DNA from: Paenarthrobacter sp. JL.01a
GTDB lineage: Bacteria > Actinomycetota > Actinomycetes > Actinomycetales > Micrococcaceae
Direction of reading: 5' to 3'
Length of the DNA: 64,000 nucleotides
Assembly (NCBI RefSeq): GCF_025452095.1
Contig: NZ_CP104877.1
Span: forward strand, 1,550,001-1,614,000
The translations under genes were made by a program, and so were the position numbers. Numbering within the stretch: position 1 is the stretch's first letter; every line of letters starts with the position of its first letter. This document shows, in pieces, positions 9,221 to 15,815 of this stretch. The notes beneath the pieces were generated by a model. It did no database searches and was not told the DNA's origin. It saw nothing but the letters and a program-made list of their open reading frames with translations.

Positions 9221-10402
9221 GTGACTGTAGTAGCAACGCCTCCCACTCCCAAGCTCGAGCTTCCGCCTTTGCAGCTCGGCGGGATCACCGTGGACACCCC
9301 GGTGATCCTTGCTCCCATGGCCGGAATCACCAACTCTGCCTTCCGCAGGCTCTGCCGTGAGTACGGTGGCGGCCTGTACGTGGCTGAGATGGTGACCTCG
9401 CGCGCCCTGGTGGAGCGGACGCCGGAATCGCTGCGCATCATTTCGCACGACGACGACGAGAAGGTCCGCTCCGTGCAGCTCTACGGTGTGGACCCTGTGA
9501 CGGTGGGCGCCGCTGTGCGCATGCTCGTCGAGGAAGACCGCGCTGATCACATCGACCTCAACTTCGGTTGCCCGGTCCCCAAGGTCACGCGCCGCGGGGG
9601 AGGCTCGGCTCTGCCGTGGAAGATCGACCTCTTCACTTCCATCGTCCAGACCGCAGTCAAGGAAGCGTCCAAGGGCGGCATCCCGCTGACCATCAAGATG
9701 CGCAAGGGCATCGATGAGGACCACCTGACGTACCTTGACGCCGGCCGGATTGCCCGTGACTCCGGTGTCGCCGCCGTCGCCCTGCATGGCCGCACAGCCG
9801 CGCAGTTCTATTCCGGCCAGGCCGACTGGTCCGCCATTGCCCGCCTTCGTGAGGCCCTCCCGGACATCCCGGTGTTGGGCAACGGCGATATCTGGTCTGC
9901 CGAGGACGCCGTCCGCATGGTCCGGGAGACCGGCGTCGACGGCGTCGTAGTGGGCCGCGGCTGCCAGGGCCGTCCTTGGCTCTTTGGCGACCTGCAGGCT
10001 GCCTTCGAGGGCAAGGATGAACGGCACCGTCCCGGACTGCGCGAGGTTGCCGAGGGCGTCTACCGTCACGCCGAATTGATGGTGGAGACGTTCGGCAACG
10101 ACGAATACAAGGCGCTCCGGGAGATCCGCAAGCACATGGCCTGGTACTTCAAGGGTTATGTGGTCGGCGGGGAGCTGCGCGCCAAGCTCGCCACTGTCCC
10201 CACCCTGGAAGTGCTGCGTGAGTTGCTCGACCAACTGGACCTGGATCTTCCCTATCCGGGCGTCGATTCCGAAGGCCCCCGGGGCCGTGCTGGCTCCCCG
10301 AAGAGGCCTGCCCTGCCGAAGGACTGGCTTGAAAGCCGTCAGCTGAACGCGGAACAGAGTGCGGATATCTCGGCGGCAGAGCTGGACGTTTCGGGCGGCT
10401 AG
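9221..10402 (+). CDS. dusB: tRNA-dihydrouridine synthase B
   Basis: 393 aa FMN enzyme that reduces uridines in tRNA D-loops. Recognised by VILAPMAGITNSAFRRLC near the N-terminus (FMN binding), DLNFGCPVPKVTRRGGGSAL with the catalytic cysteine, HGRTAAQFYSGQADW, and NGDIW followed by GVDGVVVGRGCQGRPW. The GTG at 9221 is chosen because the alignable N-terminus (PKLELPPLQLGGI) begins 10 residues later and the upstream frame only shadows the regulator's C-terminus. It is followed by dgt after 64 nt. Confidence 0.96.
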   Translation: MTVVATPPTPKLELPPLQLGGITVDTPVILAPMAGITNSAFRRLCREYGGGLYVAEMVTSRALVERTPESLRIISHDDDEKVRSVQLYGVDPVTVGAAVRMLVEEDRADHIDLNFGCPVPKVTRRGGGSALPWKIDLFTSIVQTAVKEASKGGIPLTIKMRKGIDEDHLTYLDAGRIARDSGVAAVALHGRTAAQFYSGQADWSAIARLREALPDIPVLGNGDIWSAEDAVRMVRETGVDGVVVGRGCQGRPWLFGDLQAAFEGKDERHRPGLREVAEGVYRHAELMVETFGNDEYKALREIRKHMAWYFKGYVVGGELRAKLATVPTLEVLRELLDQLDLDLPYPGVDSEGPRGRAGSPKRPALPKDWLESRQLNAEQSADISAAELDVSGG

Positions 10403-10466
10403 CCTCACACGTGTAAGACTGGCTCAAGAAGCTCCACACCCCGGCGCTTGAAGGAGGCAGATACCC

Positions 10467-11783
10467 ATGGGAACCGAAGCAACGCTTGGCCGCAGCGGAA
10501 CAAGCCATGATTTCATCCTGGCCATCCCCGGATACTCCGAGGCAGACTCTGCCCGGTGGGTTGAAGAGCCACGCAAGAGCAACTACCGCTCGGACTTTGA
10601 GCGGGACCGCGCCAGGGTCCTGCACTCCTCGGCGCTGCGCCGGCTCGGCGCCAAGACGCAGGTCGTGGCTCCGGATACAGACGACTTTGTCCGTACCCGG
10701 CTCACGCACAGCCTGGAAGTTGCCCAAGTGGGTCGCGAACTGGGCCGTTCCCTGGGCTGCGATCCGGATGTCGTGGATACTGCGTGCCTGAGCCATGACC
10801 TCGGACACCCTCCCTTCGGCCACAACGGCGAATCGGCCTTGAACGAGGTTGCACACACCATTGGCGGCTTCGAAGGCAACGCCCAAACGCTCCGCCTGCT
10901 GACCCGTCTCGAGCCCAAGGTGCTCGCCGCCGACGGCAGGCCGGCAGGGCTGAACCTGACCCGGGCCAGCCTGGACGCTGCGTCCAAGTACCCATGGTCC
11001 GCCGTCGACGCCCCCGTCATCCATGGCCACCGCACCAGCAAGTTCGGTGCGTACGAGGACGATTTGCCCGTGTTCGAGTGGTTGCGCGAAGGCGCTCCTG
11101 GAAACCGCTCCTGCATCGAGGCCCAGGTCATGGACCTCGCCGACGACATCTCGTACTCGGTCCATGACGTTGAAGATGCCATCGTGGCCGGGCACTTCCA
11201 GCTGAAGTGGATGGAGAACCCGGACCACCGGGCCCGCGTGGTGGGCTACACCAAGCAGTGGTACCTCCCGCACAACGATCCCGCGGAAATCGATGCCGCG
11301 CTGGCCCGACTGGAGGCCACCAACGTCTGGGTCCGCGAAGCCGATGGCAGCCGCAAATCCATGGCTGCGCTGAAGGACATGACCAGCCAGTTGATCGGCC
11401 GTTTCTGCCAAAGCGCCATGGAAACAACCCGTGACCACTTCGGCCCGGCCAATCTCACCCGCTATGACGCCGAGCTCATGGTCCCCGAGGAAACCGTCAC
11501 CGAGATCGCGGTCCTGAAGGGTCTGGCCACCACGTTCGTCATCTCCACCGACCACCGCCAGCCGGTGTACGAGCGCCAGCGCGAGGTACTGCACGCGCTG
11601 GTGGGCGTTTTGAACGCCACCGGCGACCGCCACCTGGAGCCGATGTTCGCCGCTGACTGGCGGGACGCCGTCGACGACGGCGCGCGCCTGCGCGTCGTGA
11701 TCGACCAGGTGGCCTCCTTGACGGACGTCTCTGCCCTGGCCATGTACGAGCGACTGGTCGGCAGCCTCCCGTCGCTGTGGTAG
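10467..11783 (+). CDS. dgt: deoxyguanosinetriphosphate triphosphohydrolase (HD family)
   Basis: 438 aa. Hydrolyses dNTPs (dGTP is the classic substrate) to nucleoside and triphosphate. The N-terminal RSDFERDRARVLHSSALRRL block is typical, followed by TRLTHSLEV and the metal-binding CLSHDLGHPPFGHNGE; a later D (QVMDLADDISYSVHD) completes the HD site. AAGGAGG precedes ATG 10467. Gene order dusB-dgt-dnaG is common in actinobacteria. Confidence 0.95.
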   Translation: MGTEATLGRSGTSHDFILAIPGYSEADSARWVEEPRKSNYRSDFERDRARVLHSSALRRLGAKTQVVAPDTDDFVRTRLTHSLEVAQVGRELGRSLGCDPDVVDTACLSHDLGHPPFGHNGESALNEVAHTIGGFEGNAQTLRLLTRLEPKVLAADGRPAGLNLTRASLDAASKYPWSAVDAPVIHGHRTSKFGAYEDDLPVFEWLREGAPGNRSCIEAQVMDLADDISYSVHDVEDAIVAGHFQLKWMENPDHRARVVGYTKQWYLPHNDPAEIDAALARLEATNVWVREADGSRKSMAALKDMTSQLIGRFCQSAMETTRDHFGPANLTRYDAELMVPEETVTEIAVLKGLATTFVISTDHRQPVYERQREVLHALVGVLNATGDRHLEPMFAADWRDAVDDGARLRVVIDQVASLTDVSALAMYERLVGSLPSLW

Positions 11784-11814
11784 GACCTCTGGGCGGACAG
11801 ACTAGGATGGACTA

Positions 11815-13695
11815 GTGGCTGGCCTGATCAAACGTGAAGATATCGACGAAGTACGCCAGCGCACGGACATCAAGGAAGTTGTTGATGGCTACGTCACCCT
11901 CAAGGGTGCCGGGTTGGGCAGCTTCAAAGGACTGTGCCCTTTCCACGACGAACGCTCACCCTCCTTCACCGTCCGGCCGCAAGTAGGCCGGTACCACTGC
12001 TTCGGCTGCGGTGAGGACGGCGATGCCATTTCCTTCATCCAGAAAATGGACCACAGCTCCTTCCATGAAGCCGTGGAAAAGCTCGCCGCACGAATCGGTT
12101 ACGAACTGCGCTACGAAGACGGCGGCACCGGTCCCAGCCGTGAGGAAGTGGGCAAGCGCCAGCGCCTGTTGGACGCCCACAAGATCGCCGATGAATTCTT
12201 CAGGGCCCAGCTTCTGACTCCGGGCGCCGCCGAGGCCCGGAACTTCCTGGACGGACGCGGCTTCGACCGCGCTGCGGCTGAGCACTTCTCCGTGGGCTAC
12301 GCACCACAGGGCTGGGACTCCTTGCTCAAGCACCTGCGCGGGCGTGGCTTCACGGATGCGGAGTTGAAGCTCACCGGCATGTTTTCCGAAGGCAACCGCG
12401 GTATCTATGACCGCTTCCGTGGCCGCCTCATCTGGCCCATCCGCGACATCGCAGGCGACACCATCGGCTTTGGCGCGCGCAAGCTCTACGAGGACGACCA
12501 AGGCCCCAAGTACCTGAACACACCCGAAACCACGCTCTACAAAAAGTCCCAGGTCCTCTATGGCATCGACCTCGCCAAGCGGAATATCGCCAAGGACCGC
12601 CAGTTGGTTGTGGTTGAGGGGTACACGGACGTCATGGCCTGTCACCTTGCAGGAGTCACGACGGCGGTGGCGACCTGCGGTACTGCCTTCGGTACCGAAC
12701 ACATCAAGGTTGCCCGGAGGCTGCTTTCGGACGACGGCAGCGGGGGAGAAGTCATCTTCACCTTCGACGGTGACGCGGCAGGCCAGAAGGCGGCCCTGAG
12801 GGCTTTCGAGGAGGACCAGCGCTTCACGGCCCAAACATATGTGGCGGTGGAACCTTCCGGAGCCGATCCCTGCGATCTTCGCCAGCTCAAAGGTGATGCC
12901 GCGGTCCGCGAGCTCATCGGCACCCGGAAACCGCTCTTCGAATTTGCCATCAGCGCCACCCTGAGGCGGCACAACCTGGACACTGTCGAAGGGCGCGTGG
13001 CAGCGCTGAGGGAGGCCTCCCCGGTGGTTGCCCAGATCAGGGATTCAGCCGCGAGGCCCGAATACACGCGCAAACTTGCCGGTTGGCTCGGGATGCCCAT
13101 AGAGGAAGTCAGCCGGTACGTTGGTGCCGCCGCAAAGCGCGGAACCGCCGGCAACGGCGCCGCTCCCGCCGGGCAGGCGCCAGCCGCGGCAGCACCGCCG
13201 TCGGGCATGCCGGTTTTCCAGCGCCCCAACCCCGGTGACCCGGTGGCGGGGATGGAACGACAGGCCCTCGAAGTGGTGCTCCAGGATCCTGCTGTCCTGG
13301 GAGGAGTGGCGTGGGACCGCTTTGCGGCCTCCCTCTTCTCCACTCCGGCCTACGCGGCCATCCATGCTGCCATCCGCGCCACTGGACTTGCCCACGCGGC
13401 CGACGCTGTCTCCTGGGTGGAGCAGATCCGGCAGGAAGTACCTGAACCATTGCGGAACCTGGTGTCCGAGCTCGCGGTGACTCCGCTGCCGGCCAGCACA
13501 CCCGAAGCCATGCAACGGTACTGCCGCGATATTCTGGCCCGCCTTTTCGAACTCCAGATCACCCGCATCAAGGCCGACAAAATGGGGCAGCTCCAGCGGC
13601 TCGATGCCGCAGCGTTCCCGGAGGAATTCCAGCGGCTGAACCGGGAGCTGATGCAGCTTGAAATGGAACGAAGGGCCTTGCGTTCGGAGGGCTGA
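11815..13695 (+). CDS. dnaG: DNA primase
   Basis: 626 aa, GTG start. Makes RNA primers at the replication fork and binds DnaB. The N-terminal CHC2 zinc finger is intact (CPFHDERSPSF ... YHCFGCGEDGDA). The Toprim domain follows, with VVVEGYTDVMA (catalytic Glu) and FDGDAAGQKA (metal-binding DxD). An Ala/Pro linker (residues ~440-465) precedes the C-terminal helicase-binding domain. It ends shortly before a tRNA-Asn gene. Confidence 0.98.
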   Translation: MAGLIKREDIDEVRQRTDIKEVVDGYVTLKGAGLGSFKGLCPFHDERSPSFTVRPQVGRYHCFGCGEDGDAISFIQKMDHSSFHEAVEKLAARIGYELRYEDGGTGPSREEVGKRQRLLDAHKIADEFFRAQLLTPGAAEARNFLDGRGFDRAAAEHFSVGYAPQGWDSLLKHLRGRGFTDAELKLTGMFSEGNRGIYDRFRGRLIWPIRDIAGDTIGFGARKLYEDDQGPKYLNTPETTLYKKSQVLYGIDLAKRNIAKDRQLVVVEGYTDVMACHLAGVTTAVATCGTAFGTEHIKVARRLLSDDGSGGEVIFTFDGDAAGQKAALRAFEEDQRFTAQTYVAVEPSGADPCDLRQLKGDAAVRELIGTRKPLFEFAISATLRRHNLDTVEGRVAALREASPVVAQIRDSAARPEYTRKLAGWLGMPIEEVSRYVGAAAKRGTAGNGAAPAGQAPAAAAPPSGMPVFQRPNPGDPVAGMERQALEVVLQDPAVLGGVAWDRFAASLFSTPAYAAIHAAIRATGLAHAADAVSWVEQIRQEVPEPLRNLVSELAVTPLPASTPEAMQRYCRDILARLFELQITRIKADKMGQLQRLDAAAFPEEFQRLNRELMQLEMERRALRSEG

Positions 13696-13704
13696 GAACC
13701 CCGA

Positions 13705-13734
13705 TTTCGTTTTCCGGCAGGCCCCTGTTAAGCT
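13705..13734 (+). promoter_or_regulatory. promoter of first tRNA-Asn
   Basis: TTTCGT (13705-13710), an 18-nt spacer, TAAGCT (13729-13734), ending 14 nt before the mature tRNA. The same layout recurs exactly 190 nt downstream, which supports the assignment. Confidence 0.5.
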
Positions 13735-13748
13735 AGTAACCGCTTCAT

Positions 13749-13821
13749 TCCTCCGTAGCTCAATTGGCAGAGCATTCGACTGTTAATCGAAGGGTTACTG
13801 GTTCAAGTCCAGTCGGAGGAG
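13749..13821 (+). tRNA. tRNA-Asn (GTT), copy 1
   Basis: 73-nt cloverleaf: acceptor TCCTCCG/CGGAGGA with discriminator G, D arm GCTC...GAGC, anticodon stem TTCGA/TCGAA with loop CTGTTAA (anticodon GTT), and T loop GTTCAAG. CCA is not encoded. Identical to the copy at 13939-14011. Confidence 0.97.
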
Positions 13822-13827
13822 CGCACA

Positions 13828-13867
13828 ATACCCCCGTTCCGGTCAGCCGGAACGGGGGTATTTTTTT
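13828..13867 (+). terminator. strong terminator after first tRNA-Asn
   Basis: A 15-bp perfect stem (13828-13842 with 13847-13861, arms starting ATACCCCCGTTCCGG) with loop TCAG, followed by T7. The lower arms ATACCCCC / GGGGGTAT are repeated in the adjacent palindrome. Confidence 0.9.
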
Positions 13868-13884
13868 ATACCCCCAGGGGGTAT
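13868..13884. repeat. 17-bp palindrome repeating the terminator base
   Basis: ATACCCCC-A-GGGGGTAT, immediately after the terminator T-run and followed by TTT. Both arms equal the lower stem of the preceding terminator, so alternative hairpins between the two elements are possible. It also resembles CsoR-type copper operators, but no copper gene is nearby. Confidence 0.6.
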
Positions 13885-13894
13885 TTTCGCTCGA

Positions 13895-13924
13895 TTTCAC
13901 ATCCCGTAAAACCTTTGCTAAAGT
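13895..13924 (+). promoter_or_regulatory. promoter of second tRNA-Asn
   Basis: TTTCAC (13895-13900), an 18-nt spacer, TAAAGT (13919-13924). Positions are exactly +190 relative to the first promoter. The two promoters share CGATTTC at the -35 and the TAA-containing -10, but the spacers have diverged. Confidence 0.55.
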
Positions 13925-13938
13925 CATAACCGCTTCAT

Positions 13939-14011
13939 TCCTCCGTAGCTCAATTGGCAGAGCATTCGACTGTTAATCGAAGGGTTACTGGTTCAAGTCC
14001 AGTCGGAGGAG
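13939..14011 (+). tRNA. tRNA-Asn (GTT), copy 2
   Basis: Identical over all 73 nt to copy 1 and over the 13 nt upstream (TAACCGCTTCATT). Anticodon GTT. It has its own promoter and terminator. Confidence 0.97.
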
Positions 14012-14016
14012 CAAAA

Positions 14017-14056
14017 GGACCCCGTACCGGCTTCACTGCCGGTGCGGGGTCCGCTG
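14017..14056. terminator. terminator after second tRNA-Asn, possibly bidirectional
   Basis: Arms GGACCCCGTACCGG (14017-14030) and CCGGTGCGGGGTCC (14039-14052), one wobble pair, then GCTGTTT. The minus-strand gene at 14058 ends just beyond, so it may serve both directions. Confidence 0.8.
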
Positions 14057-14057
14057 T

Positions 14058-14465
14058 TTAAACGAAATCCATCTCCACCTGAAGGAAGCGCGAGGCTTCG
14101 GCCACGGCTGCCATGAAGGAATCCTGCTCGGTGGGCGGGGTCCTCGGTTCGCGTGGATGCCATTCATGGGGTGCTGAGTAGACCCTGGTGAAACCTCCGC
14201 CGGGGGGAGCGTAGAAGATCCCGAACCGCTGCACGGGCCACTCCGGTGATGTTTCAGGCGCGACCAGCAGTGCGGCATCCGTTTCCGGGTTGTACCACTG
14301 GGCAATGGGCCTGCGCCGGTCGTCCGTGAAGAGGCCGCCGGCATACAAAGCGGCCGACGGCGGACTGGTCACCGAGCACAGGCGGTCCCACCACAGCGGA
14401 AGGATGCGGTCATCCTTGCGCTGCCACGGTGCCGGAAACGGCTTCACCTCTTGCCAATGTGGCAC
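14058..14465 (-). CDS. conserved-looking hypothetical protein
   Basis: 135 aa, soluble, rich in Pro and Trp; no TM or signal segment. I do not recognise the family. It starts MPHWQEVKPFPAPW and contains WWDRL, a Gly-rich turn PPGGGF and EWHPREPRTPP. It lies between the tRNA-Asn pair and the esterase gene, 44 nt downstream of the latter's stop on the same strand. Codon use looks like that of the neighbours, which supports a real gene. Confidence 0.6.
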   Translation of the reverse strand: MPHWQEVKPFPAPWQRKDDRILPLWWDRLCSVTSPPSAALYAGGLFTDDRRRPIAQWYNPETDAALLVAPETSPEWPVQRFGIFYAPPGGGFTRVYSAPHEWHPREPRTPPTEQDSFMAAVAEASRFLQVEMDFV

Positions 14466-14509
14466 ATCTCAACTTTATCGCCGGTATGTTGCCGCGAAAA
14501 GGGCAGCGG

Positions 14510-15793
14510 TCAGCGGGAGAGCCCCAGGCGTGGGTACAGCACATCAAAGCCCTTCTCCAGGCCCGCATTCAATGCAAGGCCCACGTGTCCGCCGTTGGGC
14601 ACTTCGTAGTACGTCACTGTCATCCCGGCCTTCTGTGCCGCGGCTGACACCGCTTGTGCGGCAGCGACGTAGACGAGGTCGTCCGAACCCGCGGTGAAGA
14701 CGGCCGTGGTGTCCGGGAAGTGCCTGCCCTTCATGATGTTGATGGGCTTTTGGGCATCGTACTCGGCCTGGTTCCCGGCGAAGATCTCTTCCAGGTTCCC
14801 TGCCGGGTCTTCGGCTCCTGGAAACTCCTCGCCCGAGATATCCACGATGTTGCCCCACATTTCCGGATATTTGACCACGAAGGAAATGGCGCATTGGCCG
14901 CCATTGGAATAGCCGGCGATGGTCCAATGGTCCCTGTCGGGAAGGATATTCAAGTTGGCCCTGGCCCAGTCCACCACGTCCTGGTTGATGTACTTCTCCA
15001 CGTTTCCGTACTTGGCGGTGTCCAGGCACAGTGTGTCGTCCTGGTCCGGACCGATCTGGTCGGCGACGATCGCGATGGGTGCCAGGCCGTTGTTCCTGGC
15101 AGCGAAGTCATCGAGGGCTGCCGAGACGTATTGCGGGTCGGGAAGGCCTGGCTGGCCCATCATGAGGACGAACAGGGGCAGCCGTGGGGGATCCGCGGTC
15201 AGTGCGGCCGGCGGGAGGTATATTCCTGCGGGGCGGGCATTGAAACCCGAAGCTGTAGCCGGGATGACCTGCGTTCCCACCTTGCCGTGGGCCGGCATGT
15301 CCGCCGGAGGAGACCAGTGCTGCCACAGTGGTCCGGTGGGGATGGCGCTGTCAGGGTTCGGTTTGTTCAACTCGATGGCGTCCTGGGTGGAGATCCCCAG
15401 GGCTGAGCCCAAGGTGTTGTTCAGGCCGAACTCCGCGTTGATGCCCAGGGATGCCGCGACGACGAAAACAGGTACGGAGACGCCGGCAACCACCTTGCGC
15501 CAGGGCCTGCTGCGGACGAAACTGACAGCGGCCAAACCCAGTGCGGCGAAACAGCTGATGGACCAGAACCACACCCGCGGCGTCAGGCCCACGTGGAAAA
15601 CGTCCATCACGTCCTCCACGATCCACACGGTGAACCACCCCAGCAACCCGGCCACCACAATGGCAGTCATGGCCGTGCGCACCCAACGCGCGGACGGCCT
15701 CAGGAACAGCACCAGGAAAAATGCCAAGGCAACAGTCCCGGCCACGACCAGGATGAGGGGACTGGTGATCTCCAGTTTCAGGACGTCATTCAT
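14510..15793 (-). CDS. membrane-anchored alpha/beta-hydrolase esterase (AlpD-like)
   Basis: 427 aa. Four N-terminal TM helices (residues ~11-32, 41-58, 80-98, 104-122) anchor an extracytoplasmic esterase-D/mycolyltransferase-like hydrolase. Catalytic Ser296 lies in the nucleophile elbow AGYSNGGQ; SDDLVY and NGGHVGLA near the C-terminus can supply Asp and His. The gene starts 22 nt after the stop of the MprF-like gene, so the two form an operon. In Corynebacterium glutamicum an aminoacyl-lipid synthase (AlpS) is likewise paired with an extracytoplasmic esterase (AlpD), so this protein may hydrolyse aminoacyl lipids (inference). Confidence 0.85.
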   Translation of the reverse strand: MNDVLKLEITSPLILVVAGTVALAFFLVLFLRPSARWVRTAMTAIVVAGLLGWFTVWIVEDVMDVFHVGLTPRVWFWSISCFAALGLAAVSFVRSRPWRKVVAGVSVPVFVVAASLGINAEFGLNNTLGSALGISTQDAIELNKPNPDSAIPTGPLWQHWSPPADMPAHGKVGTQVIPATASGFNARPAGIYLPPAALTADPPRLPLFVLMMGQPGLPDPQYVSAALDDFAARNNGLAPIAIVADQIGPDQDDTLCLDTAKYGNVEKYINQDVVDWARANLNILPDRDHWTIAGYSNGGQCAISFVVKYPEMWGNIVDISGEEFPGAEDPAGNLEEIFAGNQAEYDAQKPINIMKGRHFPDTTAVFTAGSDDLVYVAAAQAVSAAAQKAGMTVTYYEVPNGGHVGLALNAGLEKGFDVLYPRLGLSR

Positions 15794-15815
15794 GGGCGCG
15801 CTGTCCGGTCATGCT

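Noticed and set aside
8876..11633. Long antisense frames opposite dusB and dgt
   Set aside because: Shadows of conserved genes on the other strand; composition is Arg/Gly/His-rich without motif.
13868..13884. CsoR-type copper operator
   Set aside because: Sequence fits the consensus but there is no copper gene, and the arms equal the adjacent terminator stem, so a terminator-derived origin is more likely.
14290..14697. Plus-strand 135-codon frame opposite the small hypothetical gene
   Set aside because: Composition is unlike neighbours, it spans an intergenic region and overlaps two minus-strand genes.
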